A stretch of DNA of 50,009 nucleotides from Nitrospira sp. GTDB taxonomy: Bacteria > Nitrospirota > Nitrospiria > Nitrospirales > Nitrospiraceae. Where the stretch lies: NCBI GenBank assembly GCA_013140455.1, contig JABFSU010000049.1:1-50009 (forward strand). Direction: 5' to 3'. Of the stretch, positions 26,228-33,765 are shown one piece after another; position 1 is the first letter of the stretch; every line of letters begins with the position of its first letter. A program made the translations under genes and the position numbers. Under the pieces are notes generated by a model. That model was given only the letters and a program-made list of their open reading frames with translations, had not been told where the DNA came from and made no database searches.

Positions 26228-27298
26228 ATGCCAAAAGCAATCCAAGTGTTGGTCGTCGACGACTCGACCTTCATGCGCAAGAGTCTCTCGACGATGCTGA
26301 CCAGTGATCCCCGCATCGCAGTCGCCGGCATGGCGCGAAACGGTGAGGAAGCCATTCAACAGGTCAAAGCGCTGAAGCCGGATGTCGTCACGATGGATGT
26401 CGAGATGCCCGGTATGAACGGCATCGAAGCGGTCCGGCGCATCATGGCGGAATACCCAGTGCCGATCGTCATGGTGAGTTCGCTCACCACTGAAGGGGCC
26501 AGCGATACGCTTCAAGCCTTGGAATTCGGCGCAGTCGATTACGTGCCCAAACAGCTTGACGGTGTGGCCACGAACATCGTCGAGATTGAGCGAGAACTGA
26601 TTGCCAAGATCGTCGCCGCCAGCCAAGCCGCCGGGAAGTTAGCCATCCGGCGAAGCAGCGGCCCGATGTCCCCGATCGTGAAGCCATCCGGTGGCGCCTT
26701 GTCCGCTCATTCCGTGAGTATCACGCGCGGCAATCGCATCGTGGCCATCGGCTGCTCGACCGGCGGCCCCCAGGCCCTGATGGAAGTGTTGCCCCATTTT
26801 CCCGCGGATTTTCCGGCGGCGATCGTCATCGTCCAACACATGCCCAAGACCTTTACCAAACCGTTTGCCGATCGTATGAATCAAATTTGCCCTCTGGAAG
26901 TCAAAGAGGCGGTGGATGGAGAGGAAGTGCGGGCCGGAGTCGTGCTGATCGCACCGGGCGGCCAGCAGTTTCGCGTCAAGAAAAAGAACATCACCACGAA
27001 TATTGTCTCGCTCAGTCCGAACTACGAGAAACATCTCCACGCACCGGCCGCTGACATCATGTTGCAATCGGTGGCGGCACTGTACGGAGAGCGTGGCATC
27101 GGCATCATTCTCACCGGCATGGGCCATGACGGGCTTGAAGGGATGAAGGCCCTCAAGGCTTCGAAAGGCCGAACGATCGCGCAGGATGAAAAGACCTGCA
27201 TCGTCTATGGCATGCCGAAAGCGGTCGTGGAAGCGGGCTGTGCGGATAAAGTCGTGCCGTTGCCGCACATCGTCGGCGAAGTGTTGAACATGGTCTAA
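26228..27298 (+). CDS. cheB: Chemotaxis methylesterase CheB (copy 1)
   Basis: The 356-residue protein has a receiver (1-120; phospho-acceptor D57 in TMDVEMPGMNG) and a methylesterase domain with the catalytic triad visible as Ser in IGCSTGGPQ, His in VIVQHMPKTFT and Asp in LTGMGHDG. It demethylates or deamidates receptors when phosphorylated by CheA. I chose ATG 26228 with AAAGGA upstream; a GTG 42 bases earlier would add a non-conserved leader. The 3' end is echoed twice in the following intergenic region. Confidence 0.94.
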   Translation: MPKAIQVLVVDDSTFMRKSLSTMLTSDPRIAVAGMARNGEEAIQQVKALKPDVVTMDVEMPGMNGIEAVRRIMAEYPVPIVMVSSLTTEGASDTLQALEFGAVDYVPKQLDGVATNIVEIERELIAKIVAASQAAGKLAIRRSSGPMSPIVKPSGGALSAHSVSITRGNRIVAIGCSTGGPQALMEVLPHFPADFPAAIVIVQHMPKTFTKPFADRMNQICPLEVKEAVDGEEVRAGVVLIAPGGQQFRVKKKNITTNIVSLSPNYEKHLHAPAADIMLQSVAALYGERGIGIILTGMGHDGLEGMKALKASKGRTIAQDEKTCIVYGMPKAVVEAGCADKVVPLPHIVGEVLNMV

Positions 27299-27454
27299 AT
27301 GAGAGAGGACCTATCGAGCCCTGCCGAGCAGGCCTGGTTCGATTCCTCCCTCCTCCGGCGAGGTGTTGACTATGGCCTAGCAGTACAGAATCACGCGAAG
27401 GATACCGATAAGGTAGTGACCACTCCTACCTCGTCGGCGAGGTGTTGAACATGG
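27271..27454 (+). repeat. Three imperfect copies of the cheB 3' end
   Basis: CGTCGGCGAAGTGTTGAACA at 27271-27290 (end of cheB) recurs at 27354-27375 (4 differences over 23 bases) and at 27432-27454 (1 difference over 23). Each later copy would encode GEVL(N/T)M and reach a stop soon after. The intergenic space 27299-27532 therefore seems to hold decayed tails of cheB-like genes. It also holds a small CCTGC/GCAGG hairpin near 27321 and the candidate promoter at 27384. Confidence 0.65.
27384..27411 (+). promoter_or_regulatory. Candidate sigma-28 promoter for the haem-motif chemoreceptor
   Basis: TACAGAAT (27384-27391), a 12-base spacer and ACCGATAA (27404-27411). The -10 matches 7/8; the -35 is weaker but resembles the candidate at 38412 (TAAAGAAT). 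The leader would be about 115 bases and includes the third cheB-tail copy. Confidence 0.4.
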
Positions 27455-27532
27455 GGTACGGCATGAGACGAGCGAAAAGGTAATGACAGGGCACGCACTC
27501 ATTTCATTCACAAGCAGCAGGTAGGAGGATCT

Positions 27533-29218
27533 ATGAACCAGTTGATGAAGAACATGAACATTGGGCCGAAATTCGTCACCGCCATCAGTCTCGTGGCTGT
27601 GGCTATAATGGCAGGCGGATATGTCATTCTCAGCCATCAGGCTGATGCCAATCTGGACGAACTGTTGACCCAGCGCCTCAAGCAGATCGAGGCGGTGGTG
27701 CAGACGTCCCGGGCCTACATCGCAACCAACTACGTCGCGAAAATCAAGAAGAGCAAAGCCGGTAGCGAGATTATCACATCGAAAGACCATGCCAATAATC
27801 CCGATGCCATTCCGTTCCCTGCCACAGCCGCACGGGAAATCGGCGAAGAGTTGATGAAGAACGGTACCATGAACTTCCGGTACATCTCGCAGAGCCCTCT
27901 CAATTCCAGCAATCTCCCCAAGGATGGTTTTGAAACGGAGGCACTAAAAGCCCTCGCGTCCGGAGCGGACAGCTACAGCCGCCGCGAGGACATGAACGGC
28001 ACTCTGACGTTCCGTCGGGCTGTGGCAGACAAAGCCTCGTCGGCTGCCTGCATCGGTTGTCATAGCGACAAGCAGGTGGGGGATACGCTTGGGGCTCTGG
28101 TCATCAACAGCCGGATGTCCATTGCGAAGGAAAACTCAGACAAGTCCTTGATGAATACCGTTGGTCTAATGGCTGGAATGGTCTTGCTGATCGTTCTGCT
28201 GACCTACGCACTGCTCCGTGCCATGGTGTTGAAGCCAATCCATGAGATGGCAACAATCTCGAAAGACATCGCCCAAGGAGAAGGCGATTTGACGAAACGG
28301 GTGCCGGTCCACGGCAGTGACGAAATCGCCACCCTCGGAGGCTATTTCAATCAGTTCATTGAAAAGCTGCAAGGCATGATCGGCAAAGTGGCCCACGTGA
28401 CCGACAAAGTCGCCTCAGCCTCAGTAGAACTCTCGGCAACCGCCGAGGAAATCTCCAAAGGCACCGATACGCTGACGTCCCGCGCCTCACAGACCGCCGC
28501 AGCGGTCGAAGAGATGAACGCGACGGTCAGCCAGGTCGCGCAGAACTCCGGCAAAGCCGCCACCCTCGCTCAGGAGACGGTGAAGACCGCCAAAGACGGC
28601 GGGTCAGTGGTCTCCGACACGATCTCGGGGATGCAACAGCTCTCCGACGCCGTGTCCAGCTCGGCGACAATCATTGCAGAACTCGGCAAATCGTCCGATC
28701 AGATCGGCGAAATCGTCCGGGTCATCGAAGACATCGCGGATCAGACCAACTTGCTGGCCTTGAACGCCGCCATCGAAGCGGCCCGCGCCGGTGAACAGGG
28801 ACGGGGATTCGCGGTGGTCGCCGACGAAGTCAGAAAGCTGGCCGAACGGACGACGAAGGCCACGAAGGAAATCGGCGACATGATCCGCCAGATCCAACAG
28901 GATACCCGTGGCGCCGTCGAGTCGATGCAGCAGGGAACCGTCAAGGTCACCAGCGGCGTGGACCTCGTGAACCGGACCGGCGAAGCGCTCTCCCGCATCG
29001 TCGAGATGGTCTCCGAGAGCGCCGACATGATCCGGCAGATCGCCGTGGCTTCCGAAGAACAATCGGTCGCGACACAACAAATCGCGAACGATATCGAAAA
29101 TGTCGCGAAGGTCACGAAAGAATCGGCCTCCGGCGCCAACGAGTCGGCGAAAGCCAGCCACGACCTGAGCCAGTTGGCGACCGAACTGCAGGGCATTGTC
29201 GGATCCTTCAAGCTCTAG
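27533..29218 (+). CDS. Methyl-accepting chemotaxis protein with periplasmic c-haem motif (DUF3365-like sensor)
   Basis: The 561-residue receptor has a membrane segment at about 14-34, a periplasmic sensor at 35-205, a second membrane segment at about 210-232, a HAMP region to about 285 and the cytoplasmic signalling hairpin with its tip near 403-440 ([15 protein letters not shown]). In the sensor, C173, C176 and H177 (ACIGCHSD) form a CxxCH c-type haem site, and the surrounding sequence ([14 protein letters not shown], then [18 protein letters not shown]) resembles the Tll0287-like/DUF3365 fold. Haem-bearing chemoreceptors are known in Geobacter. It would sense redox state, oxygen, NO or a similar ligand. 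No C-terminal CheR-tethering pentapeptide is present. The ribosome site is TAGGAGGA. Confidence 0.92.
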   Translation: MNQLMKNMNIGPKFVTAISLVAVAIMAGGYVILSHQADANLDELLTQRLKQIEAVVQTSRAYIATNYVAKIKKSKAGSEIITSKDHANNPDAIPFPATAAREIGEELMKNGTMNFRYISQSPLNSSNLPKDGFETEALKALASGADSYSRREDMNGTLTFRRAVADKASSAACIGCHSDKQVGDTLGALVINSRMSIAKENSDKSLMNTVGLMAGMVLLIVLLTYALLRAMVLKPIHEMATISKDIAQGEGDLTKRVPVHGSDEIATLGGYFNQFIEKLQGMIGKVAHVTDKVASASVELSATAEEISKGTDTLTSRASQTAAAVEEMNATVSQVAQNSGKAATLAQETVKTAKDGGSVVSDTISGMQQLSDAVSSSATIIAELGKSSDQIGEIVRVIEDIADQTNLLALNAAIEAARAGEQGRGFAVVADEVRKLAERTTKATKEIGDMIRQIQQDTRGAVESMQQGTVKVTSGVDLVNRTGEALSRIVEMVSESADMIRQIAVASEEQSVATQQIANDIENVAKVTKESASGANESAKASHDLSQLATELQGIVGSFKL

Positions 29219-29243
29219 GCGTGAGCCAGGAAAGGGGACACCG

Positions 29244-29771
29244 ATGATTGTCGAGGAGAAAATACCGGGCCTGGTTCAACAAGGAGCCGGGCCCAGCGGG
29301 ACAGGCAAGGGCGGAGATGACCTGGTGCAATTCGTGACATGCCGGATTGCCCAGGAAGAATTCGCGCTCGACGTGCTCAGTGTGCAGGAAATCAACCGCA
29401 TGGTCGAAGTCACGCGCGTTCCCAAAGCGCCGTACTTCGTCGAAGGGGTCATCAACCTCCGCGGGCGGATCATCCCGGTGCTGGATCTCCGCCGGCGGTT
29501 CGGGCTCTCGGCCGTTGAACGGACGGATAACTCCCGCATCATGGTGGTGCTGGTCCGTCAGCGAATGGTCGGCCTGATTGTCGATGAAGTAGTGGAAGTC
29601 CTGCGGCTACCCAAAGTGATGATCGAACCGCCCCCCTCCGTCGGCAATTCAGCCGGCGCAGAGTTCACCCAGGGGGTTGGGCGGATCGATGATCGGCTGC
29701 TGATCGTCTTGGACCTGAACCGGCTGCTGCTGCCGAGCGAGCAGGCGGCCATGGAGGCGGCCACGCACTAG
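29244..29771 (+). CDS. cheW: Chemotaxis coupling protein CheW (copy 1)
   Basis: The 175-residue protein has a single CheW domain after a flexible N-terminus of about 30 residues; FALDVLSVQEINRMVEVTRV and VEGVINLRGRIIPVLDLRRR are diagnostic. It joins receptors to CheA in arrays. ATG 29244 follows AAAGGGGA; earlier in-frame codons lie inside the receptor gene. It is two bases from a convergent small gene. Confidence 0.93.
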   Translation: MIVEEKIPGLVQQGAGPSGTGKGGDDLVQFVTCRIAQEEFALDVLSVQEINRMVEVTRVPKAPYFVEGVINLRGRIIPVLDLRRRFGLSAVERTDNSRIMVVLVRQRMVGLIVDEVVEVLRLPKVMIEPPPSVGNSAGAEFTQGVGRIDDRLLIVLDLNRLLLPSEQAAMEAATH

Positions 29772-29773
29772 GG

Positions 29774-30010
29774 CTATGCGAGGGGGCCGCTCTGAGGATT
29801 CTCCGGAGGGCGCTGACGATGCGTTTCAAGCACCCGTTCAAGCAAAGTCAGGGAATCTGTCAGCAGATCCGACGCGCAATGCATCGTGGTCTGGAACTGT
29901 TGCATCGCCTCCGCCCACTTGCCTTCCTTCTGAAGGGCCTGAAACCGGCGATGCTGTTCCTCCAGAATGGCTTGCTTGGCATCGAGCATCAAACTATCCG
30001 ACGAGTCCAT
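29774..30010 (-). CDS. Small helical protein, unknown
   Basis: The 78-residue protein has AAGGAG seven bases before its ATG on the minus strand, which supports real translation. The sequence is fully helical and Gln/Leu-rich (AKQAILEEQHRRFQALQKEG, then LLTDSLTLLERVLETHRQ), like small flagellar chaperones (FliT/FlgN-like) or coiled-coil adaptors, but I cannot assign a family. It points against the chemotaxis and motor genes and is convergent with cheW, with two bases between stops. The upstream gap (30011-30142) is shared with motA. Confidence 0.55.
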   Translation of the reverse strand: MDSSDSLMLDAKQAILEEQHRRFQALQKEGKWAEAMQQFQTTMHCASDLLTDSLTLLERVLETHRQRPPENPQSGPLA

Positions 30011-30142
30011 GCGCTGGCTCCTTCTGTTGGGTAGCGCACCGTAGCAGAGGCCGAATTCAAGGTGCAATAGTTCAAAAGTAGGCTTGACTCATCACATGAT
30101 AGATATCGCTCATGCTCTTGTATTGTAAGGAAAGATTGACTC

Positions 30143-30913
30143 GTGGATATAGCGACAATACTCGGAATCGTACTCTCGATCGGATCGATCATCGGTGGGC
30201 AGGCGCTGGAAGGCGGCCACCTCAGCTCCATCATGCAGCTGACGGCCTTCATCATCGTAGCCGGAGGCACGATCGGCGCCTGTTGCGTGCAAAATCCATT
30301 GTCGGTCGTGATCAAGTCCATCGGATCGTTGGGCATGGTCTTCGGCAACACCCCCATCGATACGAAGGGGACGATCAAGTTGATTCTCGATCTGGCCACG
30401 GTGTCGCGCAAACAGGGATTACTGGCACTGGAAGGGAAACTCAAAGACATCAAGGATCCCTTTTTCAAGAAGGGCGTCCAGCTCATCGTGGACGGAACCG
30501 ATCCGAAAGCCGTGCACGAAATTCTTGAAATCGAAGTTGAACACCATGAAGAAGCCGGCCTGAAGGCCGCCAAAGTGTGGGAGGCCGCCGGCGGGTATGC
30601 CCCGACGGTGGGCATCTTGGGCGCGGTATTGGGGCTGATTCACGTGATGGAAAATCTGGCGGACCCCTCCAAGCTGGGCGGCGGCATCGCGGTGGCCTTC
30701 GTGGCCACGGTGTACGGCGTCGGCCTCGCCAACCTCTTCTTTCTGCCCTTCGCGAACAAAATCAAGATGAAACTGAAAGAAGAGTCCGGTGCGCGCAACA
30801 TCATTATTATGGGGCTGGTCGGCCTGGCCCAAGGCGAGAATCCCCGGCTGCTTCAGGAAAAGCTGGAAAGCTTCCTGCCCCACGAAGAACGTTCGAAGGA
30901 GGCGAAGAAGTGA
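30143..30913 (+). CDS. motA: Flagellar motor stator protein MotA
   Basis: The 256-residue protein starts at GTG (with TAAGGAAAG upstream) and has four membrane segments: two near the N-terminus (LGIVLSIGSIIGG and FIIVAGGTIGACCV) and two near 150-205 (PTVGILGAVLGLIHVM and AFVATVYGVGLANLFFLPF). The APTVGILGAVLGL segment holds the Pro equivalent to E. coli P173. The charged cytoplasmic loop (KKGVQLIVDGTD) contacts the rotor. With MotB it forms the proton or ion channel driving rotation. MotB follows after a repeat-bearing gap of 96 bases. Confidence 0.93.
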   Translation: MDIATILGIVLSIGSIIGGQALEGGHLSSIMQLTAFIIVAGGTIGACCVQNPLSVVIKSIGSLGMVFGNTPIDTKGTIKLILDLATVSRKQGLLALEGKLKDIKDPFFKKGVQLIVDGTDPKAVHEILEIEVEHHEEAGLKAAKVWEAAGGYAPTVGILGAVLGLIHVMENLADPSKLGGGIAVAFVATVYGVGLANLFFLPFANKIKMKLKEESGARNIIIMGLVGLAQGENPRLLQEKLESFLPHEERSKEAKK

Positions 30914-30921
30914 TCGTTGGT

Positions 30922-31000
30922 CGTGAAGCGTCTCTCGTATCTCGCGTAACGTCCAACCAGGACTGAGACCATCGCTTCACGTTTCACGCTTCACGCTTCA
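30922..31000 (+). repeat. Heptamer repeat element between motA and motB
   Basis: Four tandem heptamers CGYTTCA (30973-31000) end 9 bases before the motB ATG. CGTGAAGCG at 30922-30930 is the exact reverse complement of CGCTTCACG at 30973-30981, so the element can fold with a 42-base loop. No ribosome site is visible between it and motB. Confidence 0.65.
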
Positions 31001-31009
31001 CACCTGTAA

Positions 31010-31828
31010 ATGGCAAAACACAAACACGAAGAGCACGAAAACCATGAACGCTGGCTGGTGTCCTACGCCGACTTCATCACCTTGCTGTTCGCCTTCTTTG
31101 TCGTGATGTACTCGGTCTCCTCCGTCAATGAAGGGAAATATCGCACGGTCAGCGATTCAATCAGGGCCGCCTTACACCCCATCGCCACACCTCCGGCCTC
31201 AGCGCTGGCCTTTACCCTTGGACATCAACGGCCCACGCTCATGTCGCAAAACCTTCCTGGTCAAAAAGAAGTCGCGATCAGGAAGATGCGCGAGCTGGTC
31301 AAAAACATGAAGCAGAATTCGGAGTTCGACTTCATGCAGCTTCAGGAAAAGCTGAACGGCGACATCGTCATTACCATTCCGGATCAAGTCCTTTTTAATA
31401 GTGGAGAAGCAGCCGTGCGCCCGGAAGCCTTGCCGTTTCTACAAGGACTCTCCCAAGCCATGATCGAGCTGAACCGGCATGTGCGCGTCGAAGGCCATAC
31501 GGATAATGTCCCGATTCACACCGCGCTGTTTCCATCGAACTGGGAATTGTCCGCTACCCGCGCCGTGATCGTCGTCCGGGTCTTATCGGAACTCTACTCC
31601 GTGCCGACAGAGCACCTGGCAGCGCTCGGCTATGCCGACTCCAGGCCACTGGTCGAAAATCTCACCCTCGAACAGCGCGCCAAAAACCGCCGGGTTGAAG
31701 TGGTGATTCTGGAACATGCGCCGGTCCGACCGGAGCAACAAGACAATGCATTCCCCTCCGCGCCATCGGATGACATACCGGCAGAACTTCAGTCCTCAGG
31801 GTCAACCAGCACCCCCTCGACGAATTAA
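31010..31828 (+). CDS. motB: Flagellar motor stator protein MotB
   Basis: The 272-residue protein has a single N-terminal membrane helix with the essential ion-binding Asp at D21 (SYADFITLLFAFFVVMYSV) and a C-terminal OmpA/MotB peptidoglycan-binding domain (about 120-250; VRVEGHTDNVPI, then NWELSATRA). The short His/Glu-rich N-terminus is cytoplasmic. It anchors the stator to the cell wall. No Shine-Dalgarno sequence precedes the ATG because a heptamer repeat occupies that position; the protein start is nevertheless clear from homology. Confidence 0.94.
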   Translation: MAKHKHEEHENHERWLVSYADFITLLFAFFVVMYSVSSVNEGKYRTVSDSIRAALHPIATPPASALAFTLGHQRPTLMSQNLPGQKEVAIRKMRELVKNMKQNSEFDFMQLQEKLNGDIVITIPDQVLFNSGEAAVRPEALPFLQGLSQAMIELNRHVRVEGHTDNVPIHTALFPSNWELSATRAVIVVRVLSELYSVPTEHLAALGYADSRPLVENLTLEQRAKNRRVEVVILEHAPVRPEQQDNAFPSAPSDDIPAELQSSGSTSTPSTN

Positions 31829-31852
31829 TCGCAGATATTCTTCACGACGGGC

Positions 31853-31880
31853 TCAAGATCGCGCACACCTGCGCCGATAG
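31853..31880 (+). promoter_or_regulatory. Candidate sigma-28 promoter for the STAS/MCP-like operon
   Basis: TCAAGATC (31853-31860), a 12-base spacer, GCCGATAG (31873-31880). The -10 matches 7/8. The leader to ATG 31941 would be about 54 bases and contains the CAGGAG ribosome site. Confidence 0.5.
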
Positions 31881-31940
31881 GGGAATGCTTCGACGCATAG
31901 TAAGGTATACGGACATTTTGGATTCACGACAGGAGACTCG

Positions 31941-32210
31941 ATGACAGGCCCTATGCATCTGGCCCCCAGCGGCGATCTGACGATATTTGAAATCTGCGAC
32001 TTCAAAGCCCAACTGCAGACCGGCTTGAAACAAGATCAAGGCATCACCGTCGATCTTGGAGAAACAGGAACCGTGGATGCGTCGGCGCTCCAGCTTCTCA
32101 TTGCAGCCTGCCGCCACGAGTCAGTACAACTGATCAATGTGCCGGCTCGCGTCGCAGAACGTTTCGCTCAGATGGGGTGGACGCGACCGAAAGGACAAGG
32201 GCTCACGTGA
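31941..32210 (+). CDS. STAS domain protein (anti-sigma-antagonist-like)
   Basis: The 89-residue protein is a compact STAS domain; [13 protein letters not shown] around S48 corresponds to the phospho-acceptor loop of SpoIIAA-like proteins. The rest is shorter and more diverged than the two later STAS proteins. CAGGAG precedes the ATG, and the stop overlaps the next ATG (TGATG), so it is coupled to the MCP-like gene, which suggests the two proteins act together. Confidence 0.8.
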   Translation: MTGPMHLAPSGDLTIFEICDFKAQLQTGLKQDQGITVDLGETGTVDASALQLLIAACRHESVQLINVPARVAERFAQMGWTRPKGQGLT

Positions 32211-33307
32211 TGTGGAATGACGTCTTGCTCGTTGCAATTGGCATTCTCTGTGGCGCGCTGGGGATGGCCGGGTACTGCCGGCGCCGCCTGGCCATCCGGA
32301 TCACGGAAGAAGCGGCGCGCCTCGAAGCGATTCAGGCCACAACCAGTACGCATTACCAATCCTCCATCTGTGCCACGCTGGCGCCGCTCGTGCCGATCAT
32401 GAACGGCCAGTTGCAGGGTGTGATCGCGCAGACCGAACAGGCGATCCTGAACTTGGGCCAACGCTTTCAAGAGATCGCCCATCGGGCCAAGAAACAGGCC
32501 AACGAATCCGCCGCTCTTTGCTCAAGCGGAGACGAGGACGATGTGGACGTCGTCGGAGAAACCTCCAAGATGCTGGAACAATTTGTCAGGGATGTGTCGC
32601 AATCCGCGACCATCGCCATGAGTGTATCCACGACCATGGACAAGATGGATTCCAGCACGAAGGCCATCAGCGGTATTCTCGGCGAGATCACCTTTATTGC
32701 CGACCAAACCCGTTTGCTGGCTCTGAATGCCGCCATCGAAGCGGCGCGAGCCGGCGAACATGGCCGGGGATTTGCTGTAGTGGCGGACGAAGTCACGAAA
32801 CTGGCGAACCGTTCAGGGCAAGCCGCGATCAATATTAAGAAACTCGTCATGGATGTGCAGCGAGAAAGCCACCAGGCGATGACCGAGGTGGCGGAGCTCG
32901 CGTCCGTCGATCTCACCAAAACCTTGGCCTCCAAAGATAAGCTCGATCACATGACAAAGACCCTCACGGAAAAGAATGACGCCCTACGCTCGAATGTCGG
33001 TAACACGCAGCTCAGCGCCGAACGGTTAGGCCAGGATATCGCCGCCATCGTCATGGCCCTGCAGTTCCAGGACATCGCCAGACAAAAGATTGAACATGTG
33101 ATCGAGCCATTAAAAGTCCTGCAGGAAGATCTCTTGGCAGCCACACGCGGAGTCGCGCCCGAGTCGTTCAACGGGACGACGGAGTACGTGCACAAGCTAC
33201 AGCACAGCTACACAATGCGGGAAGAACGGCAGGTGCACTCCACAAACTTGGGCACAGATCACGGCGCCGCCCAGCAGGCGGCTCATGAAGATATCGTGTT
33301 GTTCTAG
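32210..33307 (+). CDS. MCP-like signalling protein with CheZ-like C-terminal motif
   Basis: The 365-residue protein has one N-terminal membrane helix ([17 protein letters not shown]) and no periplasmic sensor. An MCP signalling tip follows at about 161-205 ([20 protein letters not shown]). Further on, [15 protein letters not shown] (about 283-297) places D288 and Q292 with the same spacing as the catalytic Asp and Gln of CheZ. ATG 32210 overlaps the STAS stop; a start at 32177 would overlap more. It may join arrays without sensing an outside ligand and perhaps affect CheY-phosphate. Whether the CheZ-like motif is catalytic is not known. Confidence 0.82.
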   Translation: MWNDVLLVAIGILCGALGMAGYCRRRLAIRITEEAARLEAIQATTSTHYQSSICATLAPLVPIMNGQLQGVIAQTEQAILNLGQRFQEIAHRAKKQANESAALCSSGDEDDVDVVGETSKMLEQFVRDVSQSATIAMSVSTTMDKMDSSTKAISGILGEITFIADQTRLLALNAAIEAARAGEHGRGFAVVADEVTKLANRSGQAAINIKKLVMDVQRESHQAMTEVAELASVDLTKTLASKDKLDHMTKTLTEKNDALRSNVGNTQLSAERLGQDIAAIVMALQFQDIARQKIEHVIEPLKVLQEDLLAATRGVAPESFNGTTEYVHKLQHSYTMREERQVHSTNLGTDHGAAQQAAHEDIVLF

Positions 33308-33322
33308 GCAGTCATACGCAGG

Positions 33323-33356
33323 GATACCGAATCGCACAGATACCGATAACGCCACA
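33323..33356 (+). repeat. Direct repeat GATACCGA with sigma-28-like -10 upstream of cheY copy 2
   Basis: GATACCGAATCGC and GATACCGATAACGC occur 17 bases apart. The second contains ACCGATAA (33342-33349), a good sigma-28 -10, but no matching -35 is found at 11-13 bases. It could be an operator or a weak promoter within the gap 33308-33372. Confidence 0.35.
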
Positions 33357-33372
33357 CCGGGTGGAGGATGAC

Positions 33373-33744
33373 ATGGGAAAGACAGTGTTGATCGTAGACG
33401 ACTCATCGACTATGCGGCAAATGGTCGCCTATACCTTGAAAGGGGCGGGGTATGAGATCGTCGAGGCCGGCAATGGCAAAGAAGCCGTCAGCAAGTTGAA
33501 CGGCGGCGCCAAACCCGCCCTGGTCGTCACCGATCTCAATATGCCTGAGATGGACGGCATTACCCTCATCCAAGAGATTCGGAAGATGCCGGCCTTCAAG
33601 TTCACGCCGATCTTGATGCTGACCACCGAGTCGGCCGATGACAAGAAGAAAGCGGGACAGGCCGCCGGCGCAACCGGCTGGATCGTCAAACCCTTCAATC
33701 CCGAACAGATGCTCAAAGTCGTCCAAAAGGTATTGCCCGGTTGA
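33373..33744 (+). CDS. cheY: CheY-like response regulator (copy 2)
   Basis: A stand-alone receiver of 123 residues: D9/D10 acidic pocket, phospho-acceptor D54 (VTDLNMPEMDG), a Thr in LMLTTES and Lys in WIVKPF. ATG 33373 follows GGAGGATGAC. It immediately precedes the second cheA and is its likely substrate. Trp replaces the usual Tyr/Phe near the conserved Lys (GWIVKP). Motor switch versus phosphate sink cannot be told from sequence. Confidence 0.92.
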   Translation: MGKTVLIVDDSSTMRQMVAYTLKGAGYEIVEAGNGKEAVSKLNGGAKPALVVTDLNMPEMDGITLIQEIRKMPAFKFTPILMLTTESADDKKKAGQAAGATGWIVKPFNPEQMLKVVQKVLPG

Positions 33745-33765
33745 GAACGCACTGAGGATACGCGA

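Noticed and set aside
30011-30142. TTGACT near 30090 as a sigma-70 -35 for motA
   Set aside because: No -10 at 16-18 bases that is better than chance; the motA promoter remains unassigned.
23194-31000. Heptamer arrays considered as CRISPR
   Set aside because: Units are 7 bases, contiguous and without spacers; no cas genes are nearby.
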